Shown one piece after another: positions 9,198 to 18,628 of a stretch of DNA of 64,000 bases (position 1 is its first letter; the number at the start of each line of letters is the position of its first letter). The DNA is from Candidatus Moanabacter tarae (GTDB lineage Bacteria; Verrucomicrobiota; Verrucomicrobiia; Opitutales; UBA2987): contig CP029803.1 of NCBI GenBank assembly GCA_003226295.1, positions 2,547,001 to 2,611,000 of the forward strand, given 5' to 3'. The translations under genes were made by a program, and so were the position numbers. The notes under the pieces were generated by a model. The model made no database searches and was not told the DNA's origin. It saw only the letters and a program-made list of their open reading frames with translations.

Positions 9198-9290
9198 GGA
9201 CCCATTTGATTTTTCGTTTCCGTACATCTGCGGTTCGAATTTTTTTCACGGCAGTGTTATATAGGAAGGCAAATTAAGATCTATTGGGGT

Positions 9291-9758
9291 ATGGCCTCTT
9301 TTAATAAAGTAATTTTGATGGGCAATTTGACGCGGGATCCAGAGCTTCGGGTTACTCCTAGTGGAACTGCGATCTGTAAGATGGGACTGGCAACATCCCG
9401 GACATACACAACGCAGGATGGAAACCAGAGGGAAGAAACCACCTTTGTTGATGTTGATGCCTTCGGCAAACAGGCAGAGGTAATCTCTAAGTACATGGCT
9501 AAGGGCCGACCCATTCTGGTGGAAGGAAGGTTGCGATTTGATCAGTGGGAAACCAACACGGGAGAAAAAAGGAGCAAACTGGGTGTCGTGTTGGAGACCT
9601 TTAGGTTTGTTGGACCGAGAAATACCCAAGAAACCGGGACGTCTTCTTCTCCTACCCCTTACACTGAAGATAATTCACCGCCGCCCAGAGAGGAGCCACA
9701 ATCTGGCAAACCTGATAAGGAAGAGAATTTTGACGATGAAGATGACGTACCGTTCTAG
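9291..9758 (+). CDS. ssb: single-stranded DNA-binding protein
   Basis: A 155-residue SSB. The OB fold spans about residues 1-110 (FNKVILMGNLTRDPELR, then the strand region ending VVLETFRFVG). A disordered, proline/acid-rich linker follows, and the conserved acidic tip DDEDDVPF ends the protein and recruits partner proteins. It protects ssDNA in replication, repair and recombination. The gene lies between rpsF and rplI, 18 bp before the latter, in the usual ribosomal/replication cluster. Confidence 0.96.
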   Translation: MASFNKVILMGNLTRDPELRVTPSGTAICKMGLATSRTYTTQDGNQREETTFVDVDAFGKQAEVISKYMAKGRPILVEGRLRFDQWETNTGEKRSKLGVVLETFRFVGPRNTQETGTSSSPTPYTEDNSPPPREEPQSGKPDKEENFDDEDDVPF

Positions 9759-9776
9759 GCCAAAGAAGGAGTAAAG

Positions 9777-10253
9777 ATGGCAACAGAAGACATACTACTT
9801 TTACAACCACTCAAGGGGTTAGGAGAGGAAGGCGAGCAGATCCGAGTCAAGGCCGGATATGCACGTAACTATCTCCTTCCTCGGAAATTGGCGATTTCGC
9901 CGACAGATTCAAACCGAAAACAGCTTGAGTCATTACGACGAGCACGAGACGAGCGGCTTTCGAGAGAGCTATCAGCAGCTGAGAAGCTGGCTGATCGATT
10001 GAAAGCGGTTCGAATAGCAATTCCGGTAAAAACAGGCCCAGGAGGGAAAGTTTTCGGATCGGTGACAGCGATGGACTTGCAAAAGCGATTAGGTGAGGAG
10101 GAGATAGAACTAAGCAGGAAGCAGTTCACTCTTTATAATCCCGTGAAAAGCTTAGGCCAACATTCGACCAAGATACGAGTCCATCCCGAAATCACAGTCG
10201 ACTTGGAATTCGAAGTTGTTTCGGAAAATCTAATCGAGGAGGATTCTTTCTAA
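9777..10253 (+). CDS. rplI: 50S ribosomal protein L9
   Basis: A 158-residue L9. The N-terminal domain carries DILLLQPLKGLGEEGEQIRV and GYARNYLLPRKLA, followed by the long connecting helix rich in Arg, Glu and Ala (about residues 45-78). The C-terminal domain contains GPGGKVFGSVTAMDL and IRVHPEITVDLEFEV. A strong ribosome-binding site (GAAGGAG) lies 6 bases before the ATG. It follows ssb directly, with no rpsR between them, and precedes dnaB. Confidence 0.95.
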   Translation: MATEDILLLQPLKGLGEEGEQIRVKAGYARNYLLPRKLAISPTDSNRKQLESLRRARDERLSRELSAAEKLADRLKAVRIAIPVKTGPGGKVFGSVTAMDLQKRLGEEEIELSRKQFTLYNPVKSLGQHSTKIRVHPEITVDLEFEVVSENLIEEDSF

Positions 10254-10329
10254 CTTTGAATTTCGGATCAATGTGGCGCTATAATTATCGAACAGTTCTC
10301 CGGAAACCGATTCCTGGGATCTGCGCTGA

Positions 10330-11772
10330 TTGGTGCTAGCTGGAAATAATAGTAAGGTGGCAACCCGCGCAACAGAGAAGGAAAGTGGCATTGGGACCGA
10401 GAATAGGGATATACGGGCGCCCTTATTAGGGCGGTCCACTCCCAACAACATTGAGGCAGAAGAGGGTCTATTAGCATGTTGTATATTCGACGGGGGACAG
10501 GAGACGATGGCTCTTTGCTTAGAAACAGGCTTACGGCCTGAATATTTCTTTAAGCCGACCCATCAGATTCTTTTCAGGATTCTCATAGAACTTTTCGATG
10601 AGAGATCGGAGATAGATGAAATCATCTTAGCCGATCGACTTCAGCGACATAATTTGCTCGACGAAGTGGGGGGGTATAGTGCCATCACTCGTCTCACTAA
10701 CCGCATCGAAACAACGGCACATGCACGCCATTGGCTGGAAATAGTAAGAGAAAAATGTCTTCTTCGGCGATTGATTGGTACTTCGACTGAAATCGTCGAT
10801 CAATGCCATAATGGCCAGACGAGTCTTAATGAATTACTGGAGTCGGCAGAAGAGGAGATTTTCAAGATTAGTCAGGATCGTATCTCTGATTCCGCTCGGC
10901 CTATCAAGGAATCGATCGAATCGGCTAGCGGATTGATTAGTAAGTTGATCGAAGGACGGGGGGAATTAACCGGAGTTCCGACGGGATTTATCGACCTCGA
11001 CCGCATGACCTTTGGGTTGCATGTCCAAGAGATGATCGTGTTGGCCGCACGCCCTTCTTTGGGAAAAACTTCATTAGCTCTGAATATTGCCGAGTCCGCT
11101 GTCCTTCCTGACGGAGGGAAAAAGGCTGCGACTCCGACTCTTTTTTTTAGTTTGGAGATGAGTGCAGACCAGCTTGCTTTTCGGCTGCTCTGCAGTCGAG
11201 CGAGAGTGAATTCTACCAGTATTAGGGAAGGGTTCCCTCCAAAAGGTGCTCAGCAGTCATTGGCTCAGGCAGCCAAGGAATTAAAAGGGGTTCCGCTGTG
11301 GATCGATGACTCGGGACAATTGACAATTTTGGAGATGAGGGCCAAAGCCAGACGAATGGCTGCCAAAACGAATTTAGGATTAGTCGTTATCGATTATTTA
11401 CAGCTTATTACGGGTTCTGATCCGAGAGTGGGCCGGGAGCAACAGATTTCAGAAATCTCTCGTGGGGTCAAAGCGATGGCGAAGGAACTTGATCTTCCCG
11501 TTCTGGTTTTAAGTCAGTTGAATCGGGACACCGAAAGGGAGAAACGTAGGCCACGCCTTTCCGATCTGCGCGAATCGGGTTCAATTGAACAGGATGCAGA
11601 TGTCGTAATGCTACTTTCTAGAGTAGACGATCAAGAGGAGGGTGACAGTGCCACTTCTCAACAGGTCGAATTAACTATTGCCAAGCAACGCAATGGACCC
11701 ATAGGAACTACGACTTTGTCTTTCATTCCGGAATTGACTCGGTTTGAAAACCACTCCGGTCAGTCAATCTGA
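10330..11772 (+). CDS. dnaB: replicative DNA helicase DnaB
   Basis: A roughly 480-residue hexameric 5'-3' helicase. The N-terminal DnaB domain starts PNNIEAEEGLLACCI. The RecA-like motor shows Walker A AARPSLGKTSLALN (about residue 238), Walker B region LVVIDYLQLI, the VLSQLNRDTE motif and DLRESGSIEQDADVV. No intein is present. The start is uncertain: TTG at 10330, GTG at 10333 and GTG at 10357 all lie before the conserved region, and none has a clear ribosome-binding site. The bamA start follows within 4 bases of the stop, suggesting one transcript. Confidence 0.94.
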   Translation: MVLAGNNSKVATRATEKESGIGTENRDIRAPLLGRSTPNNIEAEEGLLACCIFDGGQETMALCLETGLRPEYFFKPTHQILFRILIELFDERSEIDEIILADRLQRHNLLDEVGGYSAITRLTNRIETTAHARHWLEIVREKCLLRRLIGTSTEIVDQCHNGQTSLNELLESAEEEIFKISQDRISDSARPIKESIESASGLISKLIEGRGELTGVPTGFIDLDRMTFGLHVQEMIVLAARPSLGKTSLALNIAESAVLPDGGKKAATPTLFFSLEMSADQLAFRLLCSRARVNSTSIREGFPPKGAQQSLAQAAKELKGVPLWIDDSGQLTILEMRAKARRMAAKTNLGLVVIDYLQLITGSDPRVGREQQISEISRGVKAMAKELDLPVLVLSQLNRDTEREKRRPRLSDLRESGSIEQDADVVMLLSRVDDQEEGDSATSQQVELTIAKQRNGPIGTTTLSFIPELTRFENHSGQSI

Positions 11773-11776
11773 TCAC

Positions 11777-14089
11777 ATGGCCAAACGTATTGTAGCCGCT
11801 TTTTTCCATCTGCTAGTATCTTTCTCCCTAGCACTTCCCCTCTTTGCACAAGAAGAGGGCGAGGTTGTGGAGGAAGTTGAAATCGTATTCAAAGGTGCGC
11901 GCAATGTAAGCGATGAAGCGATGATGGTGCATATTCAGATCAGGGAAGGCATGAGGTACGATCAGAACTTGGTGGATCGTTCTGTTCGGTCTCTTTATCG
12001 GACTGGTCTTTTCGAGACTGTGGAAGCTCGGCACGAGGAGATAAGTGATACCGAGGTAAAGGTAATCTTTGAAGTCCTGTCGAAATATCGCGTGGGACAG
12101 GTTCTCATTAGAGGAGTGAAAAAGGCCCGAGCGAGGCGTTTGCATGAGAAGCTGGAAACAGTTCGTAATGGTGTACTGGATGAGAAAAGGGTCAAAAACG
12201 ATCGTGACGAGCTTTACGAGGATTATCGTGATAAGGGATTTCTGAATGCTGATGTTGACTACAAAATCGAGTACGACATTCCCGACTCAGGATATGGGCG
12301 GGTGACTTACATTATTGATGAAGGGAGCAGGCGAAAAATTCGGTCAGTCCATTTTGAGGGCAACTATGGCGTGAAATCGAAGTTGCTAAGAAAGGAGATG
12401 AAAACAAAGAAACATAATTTCATCTCATGGCTCACAGGTGGCAGCAAATTCAAGGAGGTGACCTTCCAGGAGGATCTGGATAAGCTTCGACGCTTTTACA
12501 AAAACGAAGGCTATCTAGATATCAAAATAGACGAAGCCGATATTTCCCTTGAGTTCCCCAAAAAAAAGGCAATCGAGATCCACATCAAACTGACGGAAGG
12601 TCGTCGTTACCAGGTGGGCAATATCTCGGTTAGCGGGAATGCCCTGTTCACTGAGCGAGATTTGCTAAGCGTTATGGGACTTCGTTCAGGAGATGTCTTT
12701 TCTCCTGAAAAGCTGGATGAGAGCCGCGAGGGGCTGGCAGATTTCTACGGACTAATCGGATATCTGGATACCTTTATCAGGGCGGAAAGGACTCCCAACT
12801 TGAAAACCGGGGATATCGATATCCATTTCAACGTCGACGAGGGAGAGAGAGTCTATGTCGAATCGATCAATATTGAAGGCAATACAAAGACCAAAAGCAT
12901 TGTGATCTTGAGGGAGCTAGCGCTTGCTCCGGGTCAGGTTTTCAACTTAGTGAGGATGAAGAACAGCGAGGCTCGCCTCAAGAATACGCGCTTCTTCGAA
13001 GATGTGAATCTGAGCCCAGAGAGCACCAACATACCAGGGAGGCGCAACCTCAAGATAGCGGTGCGGGAAGGACGTACTGGCCAATTCCAATTCGGGGCAG
13101 GGTTTGGTTCGGTTCGAGGCGGGGTTTTCTTTACCGAGTTTTCACAATCAAATTTTGATTTGTTCAACTGGCGATCGATTTTCCAGGGTGATGGACAGAA
13201 GTTCCGTCTTCGTTTCTCTGTCGGTTCAAGGTCAAGTAGCATAATTATGGCCTATGAGGAGCCTTGGCTCTTTGAGCAACGACTCTCCCTCGGTGTTACC
13301 GTCTTCCGATCAGAAACGGAGTACGATAGTGCTATTTATGACGAACGACGGACTGGCTTTGAAGTTGCTTTGCGCAAGCGTCTATTCCGTCTCTGGGATG
13401 GGACCGTGGCCTATCGACTGGAAAGAGCGGAACTTTTTAATATTATGCCTGATGCTCCTGATTTTATCCATGAAACTGGGAATTTCGTATCTTCAAAGAT
13501 CACCTTTGCTTTCTTGAGAGACACGCGTAACAATATCATCTATACGACCAGGGGGAACAGATTTCTTTTTACAACGGAGTACGCCGGTGTTGGGGGTGAT
13601 GTGGATTACGTGCTTCTTGAAACGCGGTACGCGCACTTCATACCCACCTTTAAGTTTGGCAATCAAAGTATTGCCATTCTGGGCCGAGCTGGGACAATAT
13701 TTGAGACCGGCGATTCTCCAGTTCCATTTGTGGATCGATTCTACCTTGGAGGCCCCGAATCTCTACGTGGGTTCGAATTTCGTGATGTGGGCCCAAAAGA
13801 AGATCGGTATCGAGAGCCGATCGGAGGGAACTCATATGGGTTTGCAAGTGTCGAGTACACGTACGAAGTAGCAGAATCTTTGAGGTTGGCAGTATTCTAT
13901 GATTGGGGCTTTATCAACAAAGCTACGGCGAATTTCAATACGAGCCGAGCTAATTCTAATTTTGGTGTTGGTGTACGAATCATGATGATGAACAATCCAA
14001 TGCGGCTTGATTTAGGAATCCCGTTGACGAGCGACGAATTTAACGACAAAGGAAAACAGTTCAATTTTGCCTTTGGCTCCCGGTTTTAG
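11777..14089 (+). CDS. bamA: outer-membrane protein assembly factor BamA
   Basis: A 770-residue Omp85 protein. A signal peptide (about residues 1-25, ending ALPLFAQ) is followed by POTRA repeats (for example VEIVFKGARNVSDEA, KIRSVHFEGNYGV, YQVGNISVSGNALF and VYVESINIEGNTKTK) and a C-terminal beta-barrel. The barrel carries the loop-6 motif GGPESLRGFEF and a terminal Phe (GSRF) typical of outer-membrane barrels. It inserts and folds outer-membrane proteins. The ATG at 11777 is chosen over an in-frame start at 11744 because the signal peptide begins there and it lies just after the dnaB stop. The periplasmic chaperone gene skp and lpxD follow. Confidence 0.94.
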   Translation: MAKRIVAAFFHLLVSFSLALPLFAQEEGEVVEEVEIVFKGARNVSDEAMMVHIQIREGMRYDQNLVDRSVRSLYRTGLFETVEARHEEISDTEVKVIFEVLSKYRVGQVLIRGVKKARARRLHEKLETVRNGVLDEKRVKNDRDELYEDYRDKGFLNADVDYKIEYDIPDSGYGRVTYIIDEGSRRKIRSVHFEGNYGVKSKLLRKEMKTKKHNFISWLTGGSKFKEVTFQEDLDKLRRFYKNEGYLDIKIDEADISLEFPKKKAIEIHIKLTEGRRYQVGNISVSGNALFTERDLLSVMGLRSGDVFSPEKLDESREGLADFYGLIGYLDTFIRAERTPNLKTGDIDIHFNVDEGERVYVESINIEGNTKTKSIVILRELALAPGQVFNLVRMKNSEARLKNTRFFEDVNLSPESTNIPGRRNLKIAVREGRTGQFQFGAGFGSVRGGVFFTEFSQSNFDLFNWRSIFQGDGQKFRLRFSVGSRSSSIIMAYEEPWLFEQRLSLGVTVFRSETEYDSAIYDERRTGFEVALRKRLFRLWDGTVAYRLERAELFNIMPDAPDFIHETGNFVSSKITFAFLRDTRNNIIYTTRGNRFLFTTEYAGVGGDVDYVLLETRYAHFIPTFKFGNQSIAILGRAGTIFETGDSPVPFVDRFYLGGPESLRGFEFRDVGPKEDRYREPIGGNSYGFASVEYTYEVAESLRLAVFYDWGFINKATANFNTSRANSNFGVGVRIMMMNNPMRLDLGIPLTSDEFNDKGKQFNFAFGSRF

Positions 14090-14132
14090 CCATTAGGCAG
14101 GAAGAAAATAACATCCCTAATTCTCGGTGAAA

Positions 14133-14711
14133 ATGAAAAGATCAATTGTTTATTTAGCAGCAGTTACGGTCCTGATGCCCTTTCTCCAGGGGCAGGAGGT
14201 TAATATTGCAACGGTGGATATGACCCGCCTCTATACGGAGTACTACAAGACCAAAGAGGCCAACGATAAGATCCAGGATAGTATCGAACAGGCTCGGATC
14301 GATGCTGAAGAGTTGGTCCAAGATGGGCAGGACCTGGTGGAAGAGTACAATGAGATATTGGAGAGAGCTAAAAACCCAGCCTTGACTGAGGAGGCCCAAA
14401 TAAAGGCTCAGCAAGATGCAGAGGATCAATTGAGAGTAATCCAGGAGAAGCAACAGGAACTGGATCAGTTCAGAGTCGCGACTCAAAGATCTCTCCAACA
14501 GCGGCAGCAGACGTATCGGGATCTCTTTATGGATGAGATCAAGAGCATGGCCATGGACGTGGCGAGGGAGGCAAATAGTAATCTTCTGCTCGATACTTCT
14601 GGAGAGACCGCGGTAGGTATCCCGAGTATTCTTTACTCTAGCGCTGATTGGGATATCACGGAAGAGGTTCTGAGCCGTATCAATGAGGAAGCGCCGGAGG
14701 ACGAAGGCTGA
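14133..14711 (+). CDS. skp: periplasmic chaperone Skp/OmpH family
   Basis: A 192-residue protein with a signal peptide (MKRSIVYLAAVTVLMPFLQG) and the OmpH/Skp strand NIATVDMTRLYTEYYK. A long coiled-coil hairpin rich in Glu and Gln (about residues 40-130) follows. Skp trimers carry unfolded outer-membrane proteins across the periplasm to BamA, encoded 43 bp upstream, so the order bamA-skp-lpxD makes functional sense. A GTG at 14127 would add two residues; the ATG at 14133 is preferred. The TGA stop is directly followed by the lpxD GTG. Confidence 0.88.
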   Translation: MKRSIVYLAAVTVLMPFLQGQEVNIATVDMTRLYTEYYKTKEANDKIQDSIEQARIDAEELVQDGQDLVEEYNEILERAKNPALTEEAQIKAQQDAEDQLRVIQEKQQELDQFRVATQRSLQQRQQTYRDLFMDEIKSMAMDVAREANSNLLLDTSGETAVGIPSILYSSADWDITEEVLSRINEEAPEDEG

Positions 14712-15761
14712 GTGCAGATCCGTTTCACGGTCGAGGATATTCTCGAAATACTGAAGGACGGCCGCCGTCGGGGTGTGACCGATCGGGATATAACTGGGAT
14801 CGCTTCGCTTCAGGAAGCGGAGCCAGGTGATCTTTCTTTCTTAGGGAATCGAAAGTACCGGCAGCATGTAGCCGGGTCCAAGGCAACCGTAATCTTAGTG
14901 CCGGAAGATTACGACGGGGAGCCGCGGAAAAACCAGATACTTATTCTTGTCAACGACCCCTCACGGGCCCTGGCATTACTCTGCGAGAGGGTAGAGCGAG
15001 AGCTTAAACCGGATCTGACCCCAGGAGTTGATCCGTGTGCTCGAATAGATCCCTTAGCAGCAGTACATCCTACTGCCCGAATCGGTCCCATGTGTGTCAT
15101 TGAACCACATGTTCTAATAGGAAAAGAGTGTAATCTAGAAGCGCGTGTTTTCGTGGGACGGTACGCTCGTATTGGATCAAATTGCCACTTGAGTTGCGGT
15201 GCTTATGTTGGGCCCTATTGTAGTTTGGGGGAACGAGTTTCGTTAATGCCAGGTGTAGTTATTGGTTCGGATGGTTTTGGGTATGGGGGTAATGATGGAG
15301 CTATTCAAAAAATTCCCCAGATTGGGAATGTTGAATTAGAAGACGATGTGGAGATTGGGGCGAATTCAACAATTGACCGTGCAAGGTTTGGAGAGACTAG
15401 AATCGGGAGAGGAAGTAAGATAGACAACCTTGTTCATATAGCCCACAACGTCAGAATTGGTGAAAATTGCTTGATTGCGGCACAAACTGGGGTTTCTGGT
15501 AGCACGGTTATTGAATCTGGAGTCGAAATAGGGGGTCAGGTGGGTTTAGTTGGACATATCAACATCGGGAAGGAGAGCCAACTTGGCGCTCAGTCAGGAA
15601 TTAGTAAGGACTTACCTCCCGGTAGTAAAGTGACCGGTACCCCGGCTTACTCCTTTCTGGAAGACCGAAGGATTGAAGTCTTGAAGCGTCGCTTGCCGGA
15701 ATTATTTAAAAGAGTATCGAACTTGGAGAACCGGGGAGAAGAGGAGAAAGAGAGCTTATAA
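14712..15761 (+). CDS. lpxD: UDP-3-O-acylglucosamine N-acyltransferase LpxD
   Basis: A 349-residue lipid A biosynthesis enzyme that transfers a 3-hydroxyacyl chain from acyl-ACP to UDP-3-O-acylglucosamine. The N-terminal uridine-binding domain ends near residue 100. A left-handed beta-helix of many hexapeptide repeats follows, with GSDGFGYGG and the catalytic-His segment [15 protein letters not shown]-terminal helix carries [12 protein letters not shown]. The start is a GTG immediately after the skp stop. It implies a lipid A-containing outer membrane, consistent with bamA upstream. Confidence 0.95.
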   Translation: MQIRFTVEDILEILKDGRRRGVTDRDITGIASLQEAEPGDLSFLGNRKYRQHVAGSKATVILVPEDYDGEPRKNQILILVNDPSRALALLCERVERELKPDLTPGVDPCARIDPLAAVHPTARIGPMCVIEPHVLIGKECNLEARVFVGRYARIGSNCHLSCGAYVGPYCSLGERVSLMPGVVIGSDGFGYGGNDGAIQKIPQIGNVELEDDVEIGANSTIDRARFGETRIGRGSKIDNLVHIAHNVRIGENCLIAAQTGVSGSTVIESGVEIGGQVGLVGHINIGKESQLGAQSGISKDLPPGSKVTGTPAYSFLEDRRIEVLKRRLPELFKRVSNLENRGEEEKESL

Positions 15762-15833
15762 ATACTTCAAGTAAGAAAAAATGGGTTAAATGTTGCAATA
15801 CTCGCTAGACGAGTCCTAACCTGCCGAAGGATC

Positions 15834-16781
15834 ATGCAAGTAGGTGAACTGAGGATATTTGCGGGGAGATCGAATCCGGCGCTGGCTGAGAAAATCTGTG
15901 AGTTCGTGGGATTGAGCTTGGGGTCTATTACCCTAGAGACCTTTCCTGATGGTGAAACTTTCGTAAAGATCAACGAGAACATCCGGGGAAAAGATATTTT
16001 CATAGTTCAATCGACTTGCCCGCCGGCAAATGAGAATATCATGGAGCTTCTAATCATGATCGATGCTGCACGGAGGGCCTCAGCTCAAAGGATTACCGCA
16101 GTTATGCCTTTTTACGGTTACTCGCGGCAGGATCGGAAAGATCAGCCCCGAGTTCCGATTACAGCGAAGCTGATTGCGAATCTTCTGGTTACGGCAGGAG
16201 CGCATCGAGTTTTAACCCTTGATCTTCATGCTCAGCAGATTCAGGGCTTCTTTGATATTCCAGTAGATCATCTCTATGCGTCGCCTGTGTTCTATGAATA
16301 TCTCCGTGCTCTCAAGACTCCGAACCTGGTAGCATTTTCTCCCGATGAGGGGAGTATTAAGATGGCCTCAGCCTATGCCAGCATGCTGGGATGCGGGGTT
16401 GGCTTCGTTAGTAAACAACGAACGAATGCCACGACGGTGGAGGCATTAGAATTGGTTGGGGAAGTGGAAGGTAAAGAGGTCTTAATACTCGACGACATTA
16501 CAGAAACAGCGGGTACTCTTGTAGCCGCTGCTAATCTTCTGAAGGAGAGAGGGGCGACCAGTGTTCGAGCTGCCGTGAGCCACTGTATATTGAGTGATAT
16601 TGCCCACAAGCGACTTAAAGAAGGTCCATTAGATGAACTTATTACGACCGATTCAACACCCGTGGATCCAAGCGGGTTGCCTATCAAGGTCTTGAGTATT
16701 GCTGAACTGATTGGCGAAGCAATTCTCCGAATCAAAAATCATGAGAGTGTGACCAGTCTTTTTAAAGTGAAAGGATTCTAA
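15834..16781 (+). CDS. prs: ribose-phosphate pyrophosphokinase (PRPP synthetase)
   Basis: A 315-residue enzyme making PRPP from ribose 5-phosphate and ATP for nucleotide, His and Trp synthesis. Motifs: FPDGETFVKINENIRG, FYGYSRQDRKDQPR, LDLHAQQIQGFFDIPVDH, FVSKQRT (flexible loop) and the PRPP-binding loop. The loop reads LDDITETAGT, where most family members have DDMIDTAGT; the acidic character is kept. A ribosome-binding AAGG lies just before the ATG. It is 72 bp after lpxD and probably has its own expression. Confidence 0.95.
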   Translation: MQVGELRIFAGRSNPALAEKICEFVGLSLGSITLETFPDGETFVKINENIRGKDIFIVQSTCPPANENIMELLIMIDAARRASAQRITAVMPFYGYSRQDRKDQPRVPITAKLIANLLVTAGAHRVLTLDLHAQQIQGFFDIPVDHLYASPVFYEYLRALKTPNLVAFSPDEGSIKMASAYASMLGCGVGFVSKQRTNATTVEALELVGEVEGKEVLILDDITETAGTLVAAANLLKERGATSVRAAVSHCILSDIAHKRLKEGPLDELITTDSTPVDPSGLPIKVLSIAELIGEAILRIKNHESVTSLFKVKGF

Positions 16782-16825
16782 AATCTTGCAAGGCGAGGTT
16801 TGTTGGAACCTTCTTTATCTTTTAG

Positions 16826-18322
16826 ATGTCCTCTGAATCTGATAACATGCGAAAGTCAATAATTGCTTTCTTGGTAGTCTTTTCAGGCGCTGATTATTTC
16901 CTGCACTCCCTTTTTGCTAGTGAGGTCGAGGAGGTTAAAACGTCGACGAATTTTCCGATTTCAGAAACTCCTTTAGACCGCAGCAACCGGGGTGCCATCG
17001 TTAGTTTTTCTGATGTTTTAGAGAATGTAAATCCAGCCGTTGTTGGCATCTACCCCTCACGGATCGTTCGGGTATCGGATCGGCGCGCGAATCCTTATGA
17101 CGAGCTTCTTCGTCGGTATTTTGGGTTTCCTATCCCCGAAGGTCAGGGCGGTGCAACAGAGGAACGAAAACTTCTCCAGGGAATTGGGTCAGGTGTTATT
17201 ATATCAGATGATGGTTACGTCCTAACTAATCTACATGTTGTAACTGATGAGAGGGGAACACAGGCCGATGAAATCTTGGTAAAATTGACGGATAATCGTG
17301 AATTTTCAGCCGAAGTGGTAGGTAGTGATAAGAGGACGGATGTTGCTGTTCTTAAAATCGATGCAGGAAACCTCCCTTTCCTGGAAATGGCGGATAGTGA
17401 CATGTTACAAGTAGGAGACATAGTCTTTGCCGTCGGGAATCCTCTTGGAGTCGGTCTGACTGTAACCATGGGGATTGTTTCTGCTACGGGACGATCGGAT
17501 TTACATCTACTCGGGCGGGAAGGCTATGAAAATTTCATTCAAACCGATGCTTCTATCAATCCGGGAAATTCCGGCGGACCCTTGGTCGATGCAGGTGGTC
17601 GTTTGGTTGGCATAAACACAGCGATTATTTCTCGCACTGGAGGAAATATAGGAATTGGGTTCGCCATACCGATCACATTAGCGCGTAATATCCTTCTCAA
17701 TTTGATTGACAGTGGGACTGTCAAACGCGGCTTTCTTGGCGTTAATATCCGGGACATGGATCAGGATATGGCTGAGGCCTTTGGTCTTGAGGATACGGAA
17801 GGAGCTTTGGTCGAGGATGCGAAGAATGGCCTTCCAGCCCATGAGGCAGGGATCCGACGCGGAGATGTGATTCTCGAAATCGATAAGAAAAAGATTAGGA
17901 ATGTGGCCGATCTTCGGCTTAACGTTGCTTCCACCTCTCCGGGTACGGACGTAGTAGTCACCGTTATGCGTAACGGTAATAGGATCGACTTTGAAGTCAT
18001 TCTTGGGAATCTAGATGACCCCATGAGTACAGGAGGAGGTTCTACTAACTCAGTTCTCGAAGGGGTTACTCTTCGAGAATTGAATGACTCTCTGCGCGAC
18101 GAGCATAATATCGAAGACAATATCGATGGGCTTGTTGTTGTTTCTTTAGATGTCCGTTCACCCTATTCGGGTGTCTTGCGATTGGGGATGGTTATTGTCG
18201 AGATTAATGACCGTCCCGTCCCTACCTTTGAATCCGCTCAAGGCTACATCCGTAGGGGAGTTAATAAACTTTGGGTATACGATCGCGGAACTTACGGGTT
18301 TGTTGCGGTCAGGATTCGATAG
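16826..18322 (+). CDS. degP: periplasmic Do/DegP-type serine endoprotease
   Basis: A 498-residue HtrA-family protease/chaperone. It has an N-terminal hydrophobic signal (residues about 9-30; the Met at residue 8 is an equally plausible start) and a trypsin-like domain. The triad is His in VLTNLHVV (about 135), Asp in KRTDVAVLKI (about 170) and Ser in NPGNSGGPL (about 247). Two PDZ domains follow; the first starts RGFLGVNIRDM, the second contains LDVRSPYSGVLRLG. It degrades or refolds damaged envelope proteins, fitting its place after the bamA-skp-lpxD group. A perfect 24-bp palindrome begins 25 bp after the stop. Confidence 0.93.
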   Translation: MSSESDNMRKSIIAFLVVFSGADYFLHSLFASEVEEVKTSTNFPISETPLDRSNRGAIVSFSDVLENVNPAVVGIYPSRIVRVSDRRANPYDELLRRYFGFPIPEGQGGATEERKLLQGIGSGVIISDDGYVLTNLHVVTDERGTQADEILVKLTDNREFSAEVVGSDKRTDVAVLKIDAGNLPFLEMADSDMLQVGDIVFAVGNPLGVGLTVTMGIVSATGRSDLHLLGREGYENFIQTDASINPGNSGGPLVDAGGRLVGINTAIISRTGGNIGIGFAIPITLARNILLNLIDSGTVKRGFLGVNIRDMDQDMAEAFGLEDTEGALVEDAKNGLPAHEAGIRRGDVILEIDKKKIRNVADLRLNVASTSPGTDVVVTVMRNGNRIDFEVILGNLDDPMSTGGGSTNSVLEGVTLRELNDSLRDEHNIEDNIDGLVVVSLDVRSPYSGVLRLGMVIVEINDRPVPTFESAQGYIRRGVNKLWVYDRGTYGFVAVRIR

Positions 18323-18346
18323 GTGGTGTGGCGATAGAGAAACGTC

Positions 18347-18370
18347 GTATTAGTCATCGATGACTAATAC
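18347..18370. repeat. perfect 24-bp palindrome downstream of the Deg protease gene
   Basis: The half-site GTATTAGTCATC (18347-18358) is followed without spacer by its exact reverse complement (18359-18370). No T-run follows. It could be a binding site for a dimeric protein or a terminator stem; as RNA the loop would have to open the central ATCGAT. Confidence 0.6.
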
Positions 18371-18628
18371 CCAACCGTGGGATTTTCTGGATGGAGAGGC
18401 GCTACTTTCTAAAACCTTTCACACAGAGTCGACCGTAGTTGATCTGTCAAAATTCTTCCACATCCCAGAAGGAGAAACATCCAGAGATTGGTTTGGCGAG
18501 CTAGTCTTCAAAACTAGAATGTCCTCTATTTCTTCTTGTTACTGACCTACGAAGCCTACATCATTTCATCCGGGTTTGGGACTCGGCGGTTCCCAGATAG
18601 TTGCTGAGAAAGGAGAGAGGTTGATGAT
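18371..18628. other. spacer between the Deg protease gene and the hydratase gene
   Basis: The 306-bp spacer 18323-18628 contains the palindrome and a 61-codon frame starting inside it (18360-18545) that has no ribosome-binding site and resembles nothing I know. The last bases carry AGGAGAG, the ribosome-binding site for the gene at 18629. Confidence 0.5.

Noticed and set aside
18360-18545. 61-codon frame beginning inside the 24-bp palindrome
   Set aside because: No ribosome-binding site and no similarity I recognise; the palindrome itself is the better explanation for the conserved-looking start.
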